NCBI RefSeq assembly: GCF_014472415.1
Contig: NZ_JACSZV010000024.1
Location: forward strand, 30,466-94,465
Length of the DNA stretch: 64,000 nt
Origin: Pseudomonas sp. N40(2020)
GTDB taxonomy: Bacteria; Pseudomonadota; Gammaproteobacteria; Pseudomonadales; Pseudomonadaceae
Reading direction: 5' to 3'
The notes beneath the pieces are model-generated. The model was not told the origin of the DNA, ran no database searches, and worked only from the letters and a program-made list of their open reading frames with translations. Made by a program: the position numbers and the translations under genes. Position 1 is the stretch's first letter. Each line of letters starts with the position of its first letter. Positions 1-8,554 of the stretch are shown here, one piece after another.

Positions 1-339
1 CTTAACCCAACCGTGATCAAGCTTTCCGCGTTCACCCTCGGTGCTGCATTCGCCGGTTTTGCCGGCAGCTTCTTCGCGGCCCGTCAGGGTCTGGTGACGC
101 CGGAATCCTTCACCTTCATCGAGTCGGCGATCATCCTCGCCATCGTCGTATTGGGTGGCATGGGCTCGCAGCTCGGCGTGATTCTCGCGGCCGTGGTGAT
201 GATCCTGTTGCCGGAAATGATGCGTGAGTTCAGCGAGTACCGCATGTTGATGTTCGGTGCCCTGATGGTGTTGATGATGATCTGGCGTCCACAAGGTCTG
301 CTGCCGATGCAACGCCCTCACATGGAGTTGCGAAAATGA
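1..339 (+). CDS. livM: Branched-chain amino-acid ABC transporter permease LivM, C-terminal part (cut by window edge)
   Basis: The reading frame is open from base 1, so the gene begins before the window and only its last 112 codons are here. This part holds hydrophobic membrane helices and the permease signature around GGMGSQLG, which contacts the ATPase subunits, and ends in a short basic tail. LivM-type permeases form the inner-membrane channel with LivH for leucine, isoleucine and valine uptake. Its TGA overlaps the ATG of livG (ATGA), a tight operon join. The assignment is secure from the motif plus the two downstream ATPases; substrate preference cannot be read from this fragment. Confidence 0.9.
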   Translation, partial: LNPTVIKLSAFTLGAAFAGFAGSFFAARQGLVTPESFTFIESAIILAIVVLGGMGSQLGVILAAVVMILLPEMMREFSEYRMLMFGALMVLMMIWRPQGLLPMQRPHMELRK

Positions 340-1103
340 GCCGCGAGATTCTTAAGGTCGAAAACCTGAGCATGCGCTTCGGCGGCTTGCTGGCGGTCAA
401 TGGCGTGGCCCTGACCGTGAAGGAAAAACAGGTGGTTGCGCTGATCGGGCCGAACGGCGCGGGCAAGACCACGGTGTTCAACTGCCTGACCGGTTTCTAT
501 CAGCCAACCGGCGGCAGCATCCTTTTGGACGGCGAGCCGATTCAGGGCCTGCCGGGCCACAAGATCGCGCTCAAAGGCGTAGTGCGCACCTTTCAGAACG
601 TGCGGTTGTTCAAGGACATGACGGCGGTCGAAAACCTGTTGATCGCCCAGCACCGTCACCTGAACACCAACTTCCTGTCCGGCCTGTTCAAGACCCCGGC
701 GTTCCGCAAAAGCGAGCGCGAGGCGATGGAATTTGCCGAGTACTGGCTGGAGAAGGTCAACCTCAAGGAGTTCGCCAACCGTACTGCCGGCACCCTGGCA
801 TACGGTCAGCAACGTCGTCTGGAAATCGCCCGCTGCATGATGACCCGTCCACGGATCCTGATGCTCGACGAACCGGCCGCCGGCCTCAATCCGAAGGAAA
901 CCGAAGACCTCAAAGCGCTGATCGGCATGCTGCGTGAAGAGCACAACGTCACCGTGCTGCTGATCGAACACGACATGAAACTTGTCATGAGCATTTCCGA
1001 CCACATCGTCGTAATCAACCAGGGCACGCCTCTGGCCGACGGCACGCCGGAACAGATCCGCGACAATCCTGAAGTGATCAAAGCCTACCTGGGGGAAGCG
1101 TAA
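336..1103 (+). CDS. livG: Branched-chain amino-acid ABC transporter ATP-binding protein LivG
   Basis: This 255-residue ATPase has Walker A GPNGAGKT at about residues 38-45, the signature region LAYGQQRR near 154, Walker B LMLDEP near 175 with the LivG-type continuation AAGLNP, and the switch histidine in IEHDM. LivG pairs with LivF as the ATPase dimer on the cytoplasmic face of the LivHM channel, powering uptake of branched-chain amino acids. It overlaps livM by four bases, and livF follows directly after the stop codon, so the three are one transcript. Length is normal for the family. Confidence 0.96.
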   Translation: MSREILKVENLSMRFGGLLAVNGVALTVKEKQVVALIGPNGAGKTTVFNCLTGFYQPTGGSILLDGEPIQGLPGHKIALKGVVRTFQNVRLFKDMTAVENLLIAQHRHLNTNFLSGLFKTPAFRKSEREAMEFAEYWLEKVNLKEFANRTAGTLAYGQQRRLEIARCMMTRPRILMLDEPAAGLNPKETEDLKALIGMLREEHNVTVLLIEHDMKLVMSISDHIVVINQGTPLADGTPEQIRDNPEVIKAYLGEA

Positions 1104-1805
1104 ATGCTGCAGTTCGAAAACGTTTCCACCTTCTACGGCAAGATCCAGGCCCTGCACAGCGTCAACGTCGAAGTCCGTCAGGGCGAGATCGTGACCCTGA
1201 TCGGCGCCAACGGTGCCGGCAAGTCCACGCTGCTGATGACGCTGTGCGGTTCGCCGCAGGCGCACAGCGGCAGCATCCGTTACATGGGTGAAGAACTGGT
1301 CGGCCAGGACTCGTCGCAGATCATGCGCAAAAGCATCGCTGTGGTGCCGGAAGGCCGTCGGGTATTTGCCCGTCTGACCGTCGAAGAAAACCTGTCCATG
1401 GGCGGCTTCTTCACCGACAAGGGCGACTATCAGGAACAGATGGACAAGGTTCTCGGACTTTTCCCACGCCTGAAAGAACGCTTCAGTCAGCGCGGCGGCA
1501 CCATGTCCGGCGGCGAACAGCAAATGCTCGCCATCGGCCGCGCGCTGATGAGCAAGCCGAAATTGCTGCTGCTCGACGAGCCGTCGCTGGGCCTGGCACC
1601 GATCATCATCCAGCAGATCTTCGACATCATCGAACAACTGCGCAAGGACGGTGTGACCGTGTTCCTGGTCGAGCAAAACGCCAACCAGGCGCTGAAAATC
1701 GCTGACCGTGCGTACGTTCTGGAGAACGGCCGCGTGGTGATGCAAGGCACCGGTGAAGCGCTGCTGACCGACCCGAAAGTGCGCGAGGCGTACCTCGGTG
1801 GTTGA
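1104..1805 (+). CDS. livF: Branched-chain amino-acid ABC transporter ATP-binding protein LivF
   Basis: This 233-residue ATPase shows Walker A GANGAGKST near residue 34, signature MSGGEQQM, Walker B LLLDEPSLGLAP and the switch motif VEQNA, which is typical of LivF rather than LivG. It starts at the base after the livG stop, with GGGGGAAGC just upstream as ribosome-binding site inside livG. It is the last gene of the operon and is followed within 20 bases by a strong intrinsic terminator. Its partner is LivG in the high-affinity branched-chain amino-acid importer. Confidence 0.96.
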   Translation: MLQFENVSTFYGKIQALHSVNVEVRQGEIVTLIGANGAGKSTLLMTLCGSPQAHSGSIRYMGEELVGQDSSQIMRKSIAVVPEGRRVFARLTVEENLSMGGFFTDKGDYQEQMDKVLGLFPRLKERFSQRGGTMSGGEQQMLAIGRALMSKPKLLLLDEPSLGLAPIIIQQIFDIIEQLRKDGVTVFLVEQNANQALKIADRAYVLENGRVVMQGTGEALLTDPKVREAYLGG

Positions 1806-1820
1806 GCGATTGCGGTAAAT

Positions 1821-1847
1821 AAAAAACGGCCTTCGGGCCGTTTTTTT
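1821..1847 (+). terminator. Intrinsic terminator of the liv operon
   Basis: A-run, stem AACGGCC/GGCCGTT with a TTCG-type loop and a seven-T tract, starting 16 bases after the livF stop. The flanking A and T runs would let it work in both directions. Confidence 0.92.
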
Positions 1848-1867
1848 GTGCCCGAAAAAGCCCCCTT

Positions 1868-1943
1868 TAGGAGCTGCCGAAGGCTGCGATCTTTTGATGG
1901 TTAAAAAACAAGATTAAAAGATCGCAGCCTTCGGCAGCTCCTA
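1868..1943. repeat. REP-type inverted repeat (GGAGCTGCCGAAGGCTGCGATC family)
   Basis: Two long arms, about 27 bases each and almost perfectly complementary, flank a short A/T-rich centre. The same arm sequence recurs at 17211-17282 and at the right window edge (63943 onward), so this is a dispersed palindromic repeat of the Pseudomonas REP kind, not a gene-specific site. Confidence 0.85.
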
Positions 1944-2065
1944 CGCTGGAGGATATTTCTGAAAAAACTTTCAGCCCGGCTGTAACGCATCGCCATGCCG
2001 TTTCTCTAGAGGGACAAGCAAGCGCACTTCGCTTGTAAAACCCAAGTTCAAATCGGAGAAACATC

Positions 2066-2371
2066 ATGACTGCTACCACCCGCACCCTGTCCGCTACCGC
2101 CCTGGTTCTGGCCCTTGGTTCTGCCCTGAGCATCGCAGCCGTTTCCACCGTTCACGCTGCCGACGCCAACATGGAAAAATGCTTCGGTGTGGCCATGAAA
2201 GGCAAGAACGATTGCGCTGCAGGCGCAGGCACCACCTGTGCCGGCACCGCAAAAATGGACTATCAGGCCAACGCCTGGAAACTCGTTCCGAAAGGCACCT
2301 GCGCCACCACCGAAAGCAAAACCTCGCCGACCGGTTTCGGTCAAATGGAAGCGTTCAAAGCCAAGTCCTGA
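2066..2371 (+). CDS. bufA: DUF2282 family secreted cysteine peptide precursor (bufferin-type)
   Basis: This 101-residue protein has a long signal peptide (hydrophobic stretch about residues 9-27, likely cut after STVHA near 31) and a small mature part with four cysteines (C39, C50, C58, C79) and many Lys, Thr and Gly. That pattern is DUF2282. DUF2282 proteins are known as bufferins: precursor peptides whose cysteines are modified by a DUF692 enzyme so that the exported product binds copper or related metals. GGAGAAACATC gives a good ribosome-binding site. The three partner genes follow directly. Family membership is well supported; modification and metal choice are inferred. A six-base-pair hairpin (2019-2035) lies between the likely promoter and the gene. 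Confidence 0.85.
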   Translation: MTATTRTLSATALVLALGSALSIAAVSTVHAADANMEKCFGVAMKGKNDCAAGAGTTCAGTAKMDYQANAWKLVPKGTCATTESKTSPTGFGQMEAFKAKS

Positions 2372-2387
2372 TCAGTCGGCTGCCTGA

Positions 2388-3284
2388 GTGACGATCATGT
2401 TCACACCTAACGACCATGCCCACTCCTGCACTCAGGCAGCCCGCTCAGGGCTCCCGCCCCGTGCCGGGTTGGGGCTCAAGACCGGGCACTTGCGTGAAGT
2501 GCTCGGCTCATTACCGGACATCGGCTTCTTCGAAGTCCACGCCGAAAACTACATGGTGGCCGGCGGCCCGTTTCATCATTTTCTGAGATTGATTCGCGAG
2601 CAGTATCCGCTGTCGCTGCATGGCGTCGGATTGTCCATCGGGGCTGAAGGGCCGCTGGACGTTCAACACCTGCAACGCCTGAAGGATCTGACCGAGCGTT
2701 ATCAACCCCACTCCTTTTCCGAACACCTGGCCTGGTCCAGCCACGGCCCGGTGTTCCTCAATGACCTGCTGCCACTGGCCTATGACGCGCCGACGCTGAA
2801 CCGCGTCTGCGAACATATCGATCAGGTGCAGAACGCCATCAAGCGGCCAATGCTCCTGGAAAATCCGGCGACCTATCTGGCCTTTCAGCGTTCAACCCTC
2901 GACGAGGCTGACTTCATTGCCGAAGTCATTCGCCGCAGCGGCTGCGGTTTGCTGCTGGACGTCAATAACGTCTACGTGTCGTGCATCAATCATCAGCGCG
3001 ATCCATTGGCCTATCTCGATGCCTTGCCATTGCACACCGTCGGTGAGATTCATCTGGCCGGTTTTGCCGAAGATTGCGACAGCCTCGGCGACCGTTTGCT
3101 GATCGACGATCACGGCGCGCCGATCGATCAAGCAGTCTGGCATTTGTACCGGCAAGTGCTGGAGCGCATCGGCCCGGTGGCGACGTTGATCGAGCGTGAC
3201 AATCAGGTGCCGGCATTCGACGTCTTAATGGCAGAGGCGCAGCAGGCCGAAGTGCTGTTGAAGTGCGCGGGGGATCGATCATGA
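2388..3284 (+). CDS. bufB: DUF692 family multinuclear iron enzyme (MNIO), bufferin-modifying enzyme BufB-type
   Basis: This 298-residue protein carries the DUF692 landmarks in order: KTGHLREVL near 31, EVHAENYM at 49-56, SLHGVGLS near 76, SEHLAW at 111-116, LLENPATY near 156, LLLDVNNVYV near 188, EIHLAGF at 220 and DDHGAPI near 240. These His, Glu, Asn and Asp residues are the usual ligands of the two- or three-iron centre in MNIO enzymes such as MbnB, which oxidise peptide cysteines to oxazolone/thiooxazole-type groups. It lies 16 bases after the DUF2282 gene, its probable substrate. The start drawn is GTG at 2388; ATG at 2397 is an equal alternative. It overlaps the next gene by four bases (ATGA). 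Confidence 0.88.
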   Translation: MTIMFTPNDHAHSCTQAARSGLPPRAGLGLKTGHLREVLGSLPDIGFFEVHAENYMVAGGPFHHFLRLIREQYPLSLHGVGLSIGAEGPLDVQHLQRLKDLTERYQPHSFSEHLAWSSHGPVFLNDLLPLAYDAPTLNRVCEHIDQVQNAIKRPMLLENPATYLAFQRSTLDEADFIAEVIRRSGCGLLLDVNNVYVSCINHQRDPLAYLDALPLHTVGEIHLAGFAEDCDSLGDRLLIDDHGAPIDQAVWHLYRQVLERIGPVATLIERDNQVPAFDVLMAEAQQAEVLLKCAGDRS

Positions 3285-4039
3285 GCTCTCAAGCCGCGTT
3301 CACGGCAGCGTTGCTCAATGTGCAGTTGCCCTGCCCCGAAGGCCTTTACAGCGCCAACGGTGCCGATCCCGCCAGCCGTTTCGCGGTGTATCGCAACAAC
3401 GTGCAGAGTTCGCTGATCAACGCACTGGGCGACAGTTATCCGGTGGTTGCGCAGTTGGTTGGCGAGGAATTCTTCCGAGCCATGGCGGCTGTGTTCGTAC
3501 AAAGTCAGCCACCACAAAGTCCGTTGATGAGCCTTTACGGCGAAGGGTTTGCGGACTTCATCGCTGCGTTTGAACCGGCCTCAAGCGTGCCGTATCTGGC
3601 CGACGTGGCACGCCTTGAGCAGTTACGCACCCTCGCCTATCACGCCGCCGACGCAAACCCGATCCCGCCGGAACAGATCGCCGCTGCGCTGAGTGACCCG
3701 CAAGCCCTGAGCGAACTTGGCTTCGAACTTCATCCGTCCCTGTACCTGCTCGACTCAGGCTATGCCGTGGTTGCGATCTGGGCCGCACACCAGCGAGAGG
3801 CGACGCTGGAAGGCATCGAACTCAATCGTGGACAGCAGGCATTGGTGTTGCGCAATGGCCTCGATGTCGAGGTGTTTGCCCTGGATAACGGCGCCGGCGT
3901 TTTCATCCGCCATTTGCTCGGTGGGCGGCCGCTATTGGCAGCCGCAGAAAACAGCCCGCCGTTCGATCTCAGCCAGACCCTGGCCTTGCTGATCGCTCAT
4001 AACGCCATCACCCATCTGAATTTCAAGGAATTGCCATGA
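3281..4039 (+). CDS. bufC: DUF2063 family partner protein (BufC-type, MNIO companion)
   Basis: This 252-residue protein begins with the DUF2063 N-terminal signature, including FAVYRNNVQSSLINAL followed by DSYPVV. DUF2063 proteins accompany DUF692 enzymes; the related MbnC binds the precursor peptide and forms a heterodimer with MbnB, so a substrate-presenting role is likely here. ATG at 3281 was chosen because it overlaps the upstream stop as ATGA and has GGGGGA about six bases before it; an upstream in-frame GTG at 3263 lies inside the previous gene. Its 3' end overlaps the DoxX gene by four bases. Confidence 0.85.
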   Translation: MSSQAAFTAALLNVQLPCPEGLYSANGADPASRFAVYRNNVQSSLINALGDSYPVVAQLVGEEFFRAMAAVFVQSQPPQSPLMSLYGEGFADFIAAFEPASSVPYLADVARLEQLRTLAYHAADANPIPPEQIAAALSDPQALSELGFELHPSLYLLDSGYAVVAIWAAHQREATLEGIELNRGQQALVLRNGLDVEVFALDNGAGVFIRHLLGGRPLLAAAENSPPFDLSQTLALLIAHNAITHLNFKELP

Positions 4040-4509
4040 ATACGCTGATCACCCGCGCCATCTCGCTGCTGGAGAAAATCCCCCACAGCCTGATTGCCTT
4101 TATCGCGCGTTTTTCGATTGCCGCGGTGTTCTGGAAGTCCGGGCAGACCAAGGTTGAAGGCCTGGCCATCGACCTGTTCGACGGCAACTTTGAGTTGGGC
4201 TGGCCGCGTCTGGCCGATTCGACGATTCCGTTGTTCACCAGCGAATACCACGTGCCGCTGCTGTCGCCGGAAATCGCCGCGTACATGGCCGCGTTCGCCG
4301 AGCACTTTTTCCCGATTCTGATTCTGGTTGGCTTCGCCACACGATTTTCGGCGCTGGCGTTGCTGGGGATGACCCTGACCATTCAGTTGTTTGTGTATCC
4401 GGATGCCTACCCGACACACGGCACTTGGGCAGCGGTGCTGCTGTATCTGATGACGACCGGACCGGGGAAATTGTCGATCGATCATCTGATCGCCAAGCGC
4501 TACCGCTAA
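4036..4509 (+). CDS. DoxX family inner-membrane protein of the bufferin operon
   Basis: This 157-residue protein has about four hydrophobic segments and the DoxX-like opening ARFSIAAVFWKSGQTK, followed by a conserved loop and a last helix before the basic end. DoxX proteins are small membrane proteins of uncertain function, often linked to redox or thiol chemistry, and are a frequent fourth member of DUF2282/DUF692/DUF2063 operons. It shares four bases with the previous gene, so it is translationally coupled. Its stop overlaps the stop of the convergent LysR gene, leaving no room for a terminator between them. Confidence 0.83.
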   Translation: MNTLITRAISLLEKIPHSLIAFIARFSIAAVFWKSGQTKVEGLAIDLFDGNFELGWPRLADSTIPLFTSEYHVPLLSPEIAAYMAAFAEHFFPILILVGFATRFSALALLGMTLTIQLFVYPDAYPTHGTWAAVLLYLMTTGPGKLSIDHLIAKRYR

Positions 4510-5414
4510 AGCCGATCCAGCGCCTCGCCGCTGCGTTTGAACCAACCCATCAGATAGTCCGCCAATACCTGAGTGCGTTTCGGTAATCCACCCTGATACG
4601 GATGCACCAGATACATCGGCATGCGCCGGGTCTGGTAATCGCGCAGGAGCCAGCGCAAGCGCCCGTCCGCCAATTCCGCTTGCAGCAGGTACGAAGGCAA
4701 TCGAGCGATGCCGGCACCGGTCAGCGCTGCTTTCTTGAGCAGGTTGTAATGATTGCTGGCGAACGGCCCCGAGACGCGTACCCGTAACAATTCGTGCTGC
4801 TGGTGATACAGCCATTCCTCGCGACCGCTGTAGTGGCTGTTGAGCAAACAACGGTGCTCGGTCAACGCCTGCGGCGTCAGCGGCTCGCCGAAGCGCTCGA
4901 GATAGGCCGGGCTGGCGCAGGTCATTTCCTGCCAGGCCAGCAGCGGTTTGGCCACCAGCCGCTCATCGTTGGCCACCTCGCTGCGGATCGCCAGATCAAA
5001 GCCGTCCCGGGACAGATCGCGATAGCTGTTATTCAGCTCCAGCTCGATCTGCACCTCTGGATACTTTTGCGAAAACTCCAGCAGCAGACCATCGAAGAAG
5101 GTTTCCCCCAGCGAAACCGGAACCGTCATACGTACCGGCCCGGCTATATCGTCCTTCAATCGAGCCAACGCCTGACGCGCCCTTTCCACTTGGACTACAA
5201 GGGCCTGGGCCTGCGGCAATAACGCCGCGCCCGCTGCGGTCAGGCTTAAACGCCGGGTCGTGCGTTGCAGCAGCACCACGGAAAAGCGCACTTCGAGCTG
5301 GCTGATCCGCTTGGACAACTGGCCCTTGCTGCACCCGAGCTGCTGCGCCGCCAGGGTGAAACTGCCGGCCTCGATCAACACTGCGAACGCGGCCAGATCA
5401 TCCATCTCGCTCAT
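4506..5414 (-). CDS. LysR family transcriptional regulator
   Basis: This 302-residue protein has an N-terminal winged helix-turn-helix (DDLAAFAVLIEAGSF through GQLSKRISQLE) and a C-terminal periplasmic-binding-like effector domain. The start MSEMDD at 5414 is where LysR proteins of this CrgA/AaeR-like branch begin; an upstream in-frame start at 5477 would add an uncharacteristic 21-residue extension. It is divergent from the short-chain dehydrogenase gene at 5519, the classical LysR-target arrangement. A GTTT-N8-AAAC element (5420-5435), containing a T-N11-A spacing, lies just upstream of its start and could be an autoregulatory site. The effector is unknown. Confidence 0.88.
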   Translation of the reverse strand: MSEMDDLAAFAVLIEAGSFTLAAQQLGCSKGQLSKRISQLEVRFSVVLLQRTTRRLSLTAAGAALLPQAQALVVQVERARQALARLKDDIAGPVRMTVPVSLGETFFDGLLLEFSQKYPEVQIELELNNSYRDLSRDGFDLAIRSEVANDERLVAKPLLAWQEMTCASPAYLERFGEPLTPQALTEHRCLLNSHYSGREEWLYHQQHELLRVRVSGPFASNHYNLLKKAALTGAGIARLPSYLLQAELADGRLRWLLRDYQTRRMPMYLVHPYQGGLPKRTQVLADYLMGWFKRSGEALDRL

Positions 5415-5518
5415 GGATTGTTTCCATTTGAAAACCAAAGGTTGCCCATTAGCGCGCTTATCCAAAGAAAAAACCACTCTAGACTCAAACCTCGTTCAAT
5501 CACTTGAGGCACAGCACA

Positions 5519-6118
5519 ATGAAAATTCTGTTGATAGGCGCGGGCGGCACCATTGGTTCGGCTGTGGACAAGGAACTGTCGCAACGCCACGAAGTTATTC
5601 GTATCGGCCGCAACAGCGGCGATTTGCAGGTGGATATCAGCGACAGCGGGTCGATCCGAAAACTGTTCGAACAAACCGGCAAGTTCGACGCACTGGTCTG
5701 CGCCGCCGGCAACGTGACCTTCGCACCGTTGGGTGAAATGAACGAAGACAGCTTCGCCCTGGGCTTGAAAGACAAGCTGATGGGCCAGGTCAACCTATTG
5801 CTGATCGGTCGCGAGTTTGCCAACGACGGTGCTTCGTTCACCTTCACTACCGGCGTGCTCAGCCACGATCCGATCCGCAGCGGCGCCTCGGCTGCAATGG
5901 TCAACGGCGCCCTCGACAGTTTTGTTCGCGCGGCCGCCATCGAACTGCCACGCGGTTTGCGCGTGAACTCGATCAGCCCGACCGTTTTGCTGGAAGCCAT
6001 GGGCAGCTACGCCCCGTACTTCCGTGGCTACAAGCCGGTTCCTGCGGCGGATGTCGCGTTGGCCTACGCCAAAAGTATCGAAGGCCTGCAAACCGGTCAG
6101 ACTTTTCACGTCGGCTAA
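5519..6118 (+). CDS. Short-chain dehydrogenase/reductase, short form
   Basis: This 199-residue protein opens with a beta strand and the nucleotide-binding motif GAGGTIGSAV, followed by a D-rich region after the second strand and the NAG-like turn VCAAGNVTF. The usual Ser-Tyr-Lys catalytic set is not clear: the expected YxxxK segment reads as SGASAAMVNGALDSF, with no tyrosine at that place. Such atypical, short SDRs may still bind NAD(P). GAGG lies about ten bases before the ATG. It is divergent from the LysR regulator and so a likely target of it. Substrate unknown. Confidence 0.8.
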   Translation: MKILLIGAGGTIGSAVDKELSQRHEVIRIGRNSGDLQVDISDSGSIRKLFEQTGKFDALVCAAGNVTFAPLGEMNEDSFALGLKDKLMGQVNLLLIGREFANDGASFTFTTGVLSHDPIRSGASAAMVNGALDSFVRAAAIELPRGLRVNSISPTVLLEAMGSYAPYFRGYKPVPAADVALAYAKSIEGLQTGQTFHVG

Positions 6119-6177
6119 ACCCTTGTGATGAACGGTCAGCCTGCGTAACGTGGCGGCACTTGTCTGGAGAGCCGAAG

Positions 6178-6831
6178 ATGCGTGTTGCCCGTTCGTTAGT
6201 CCTTGTTGCCCTGCTGCCGTTGTTTGCCGCCTGCCAGTTGTTCGATGGCCCGCGAGAAAGTGCCTCGCACGTGGGGCAGACGCGGATGCAGGGGCAACTG
6301 ACCGCTGCCGACGGCAAACTGGTGTTCCAGCCGTGTCAGGATCAACGCCAATACGTGGTCAACGACATTGGCGGCACCAGCGTCTTGCAAGAGGCCGCGA
6401 CCCTGGCCGATGACCAGGGCAAGTTGTTCGCCGACGTGCGCGGCAAGATCGCCGGTGACCGCCTCGATCTTGCCCAGCTGTATCGGGTCGAACGTTCGGG
6501 CACCGCGTGTGATGATCCGAATTTCAAGCTGCTGATTCTGCGCGCCGCCGGCCATGGCCCTGAGTGGAACGTCAAGGTCAGCGGCAAAGGCATGGTCATC
6601 GACCGCGACGGCCAGCCCCCGCTCGCCGTCCCATACGTTGAAGAGCAATTGGGCGACGGTCGCTTCAATCTCAGCAGCGAAGCCAACAACCAGCGCATCG
6701 AATTGTGGGTCGCGCCGCAACGTTGCGTCGACAGCAGCACCGGCAGCGTGCAGCACATGAGCACCGAACTGCGCATCGACGGCCAGGTGCAGCGTGGCTG
6801 CGGGTATTTCGGCGGCTCGCGTAACGACTGA
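6178..6831 (+). CDS. Putative lipoprotein with a COG3650-like C-terminal domain
   Basis: This 217-residue protein starts with a lipoprotein signal peptide (lipobox LFAAC, cysteine at residue 19). The C-terminal half contains GPEWNVKVSGKGMVI, a cysteine before a Ser/Thr-rich turn (RCVDSSTG) and the end motif GQVQRGCGYFG. This layout resembles the uncharacterised COG3650 domain of other proteobacterial envelope proteins. ATG at 6178 follows GGAGAGCCGA. It appears to stand alone between the dehydrogenase and the FAD oxidoreductase. Location in the outer-membrane periplasmic leaflet is inferred; function is unknown. Confidence 0.75.
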   Translation: MRVARSLVLVALLPLFAACQLFDGPRESASHVGQTRMQGQLTAADGKLVFQPCQDQRQYVVNDIGGTSVLQEAATLADDQGKLFADVRGKIAGDRLDLAQLYRVERSGTACDDPNFKLLILRAAGHGPEWNVKVSGKGMVIDRDGQPPLAVPYVEEQLGDGRFNLSSEANNQRIELWVAPQRCVDSSTGSVQHMSTELRIDGQVQRGCGYFGGSRND

Positions 6832-6928
6832 TCGTTTTACCCTCACCGGATCCGGTCTTTGCGGCTTATAATCGCGGCCTTCAAACGCCCTGGCGCAGTT
6901 GTGCGCCCCGCGAACCCGGATCCTCGCC

Positions 6929-8542
6929 ATGTTACGAATCACTGAACTCAAGCTGCCAATCGACCATCCCGAAGAAGACCTGCGCGTTGCCATCGTGCAA
7001 CGTCTGGGCATCGCCAGCGATGACTTGCTCGATTTCACCTTGTTCAAGCGCAGCTACGATGCGCGCAAAAAGTCCTCCGAACTGTGCTTCATCTACACCA
7101 TCGACCTCACCGTACGCGACGAGGCCAAAGTGTTGGGCAAGTTCGCCGACGACCGTAACGTCAACGTGGCGCCGGATGTCAGCTACAAATTCGTAGGCGA
7201 AGCACCAAGCGACCTGAGCCAGCGCCCTATCGTCGTCGGATTCGGCCCGTGCGGGATCTTTGCCGGCCTGTTGCTGGCACAGATGGGCTTCAAGCCGATC
7301 GTCCTCGAACGTGGCACCGAAGTGCGTCAGCGCACCAAGGACACCTGGGGTCTGTGGCGTAAAAGCGTGCTCAACCCCGAGTCCAACGTGCAGTTCGGCG
7401 AAGGCGGTGCGGGCACGTTCTCCGACGGCAAACTGTACAGCCAGATCAAGGATCCGAAGTTCCTTGGCCGCAAAGTCCTGCACGAGTTCGTCAAGGCCGG
7501 CGCACCGGAAGAAATCCTCTACGTCAGCAAGCCGCACATCGGTACGTTCCGTCTGACCGGCATGGTTGAAAACATGCGCGAACAGATCCGAGATTTGGGC
7601 GGCGAAGTGCGCTTCCAGGAGCGCGTCAGTGATGTGTTGATCGAAGACGGCCAACTGGTCGGGGTCCAACTGGCCAGCGGCGAGACTCTGCATTCGAAAC
7701 ACGTGGTTCTGGCCCTCGGCCATAGCGCCCGCGACACCTTCCGCATGCTCCACAGCCGTGGCGTGTTCATGGAAGCCAAGCCGTTCTCGGTGGGTTTCCG
7801 CATCGAACACCCGCAGTCGCTGATCGACCGTGCGCGTCTGGGCAAATACGCCGGCCACCCCAAGTTGGGAGCCGCCGACTACAAACTGGTGCACCACGCC
7901 AAGAACGGCCGTTCGGTCTACAGTTTCTGCATGTGCCCGGGCGGCACCGTTGTCGCCGCGACGTCCGAGCCGAACCGTGTGGTCACCAATGGCATGAGCC
8001 AGTACTCGCGTAACGAGCGCAATGCCAACTCCGGCATCGTCGTCGGCATCACCCCGGAAGTAGATTATCCGGGCGGCCCGCTGGCCGGGATCGAGTTGCA
8101 GGAGCGTCTGGAATCCCACGCCTTTATCCTCGGCGGCAGCGACTACAAGGCCCCGGCGCAACTGGTTGGCGACTTCATCAACGACATTCCTTCGACCGAA
8201 CTGGGTGAAGTCGAGCCGTCCTACAAACCGGGTGTGGCGCTGGGCGATCTGGCCCTGGCGTTACCGGATTTTGCGATTGAAGCGATTCGTGAAGCGCTGC
8301 CGGCGTTCGAGAAGCAGATTCGCGGCTACTCGCTGCACGATGCGGTGTTGACCGGGATCGAAACGCGCACGTCTTCGCCGCTACGCATTACTCGTAATGA
8401 GTCGCTGCAGAGCATGAACGTGAAGGGTCTGTTCCCGGCCGGTGAAGGCGCGGGTTATGCGGGCGGGATTCTGTCGGCTGGGGTTGATGGTATTCGGATT
8501 GCCGAGGCTGTAGCGCGCGACATCCTGGGTATAACCGACTGA
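6929..8542 (+). CDS. FAD-dependent oxidoreductase of the COG2509 type
   Basis: This 537-residue protein has an N-terminal ferredoxin-like region (about 1-90), then the dinucleotide motif VVGFGPCGIFAG, the FAD contact GEGGAGTFSDGKL, and near the end the family motif PAGEGAGYAGGI followed by AGVDGIR. These match the large, uncharacterised FAD dehydrogenase family COG2509. A role in tetrapyrrole or sulfur metabolism has been suggested for some members, but no activity can be read here. ATG at 6929 was preferred over the upstream in-frame start at 6899 because family members start with LRITELKLP. It is transcribed alone and followed by a REP element. Confidence 0.82.
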   Translation: MLRITELKLPIDHPEEDLRVAIVQRLGIASDDLLDFTLFKRSYDARKKSSELCFIYTIDLTVRDEAKVLGKFADDRNVNVAPDVSYKFVGEAPSDLSQRPIVVGFGPCGIFAGLLLAQMGFKPIVLERGTEVRQRTKDTWGLWRKSVLNPESNVQFGEGGAGTFSDGKLYSQIKDPKFLGRKVLHEFVKAGAPEEILYVSKPHIGTFRLTGMVENMREQIRDLGGEVRFQERVSDVLIEDGQLVGVQLASGETLHSKHVVLALGHSARDTFRMLHSRGVFMEAKPFSVGFRIEHPQSLIDRARLGKYAGHPKLGAADYKLVHHAKNGRSVYSFCMCPGGTVVAATSEPNRVVTNGMSQYSRNERNANSGIVVGITPEVDYPGGPLAGIELQERLESHAFILGGSDYKAPAQLVGDFINDIPSTELGEVEPSYKPGVALGDLALALPDFAIEAIREALPAFEKQIRGYSLHDAVLTGIETRTSSPLRITRNESLQSMNVKGLFPAGEGAGYAGGILSAGVDGIRIAEAVARDILGITD

Positions 8543-8554
8543 CACAAAACCCTA

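Noticed and set aside
318..1745. Long open frame on the strand opposite livG and livF
   Set aside because: High G+C codon bias opens antisense frames; the livG and livF motifs on the plus strand are unambiguous. The same holds for the antisense frames at 20154-21980 (opposite dinG) and 51531-53699 (opposite mprF).
1981..2003. ECF-type promoter (TGTAACGC with downstream CGTTT) before the bufferin operon
   Set aside because: The spacing between the two boxes is about 12 bases, short of the usual 16 or so, and no ECF sigma gene is near. It is possible but not supported enough to list.
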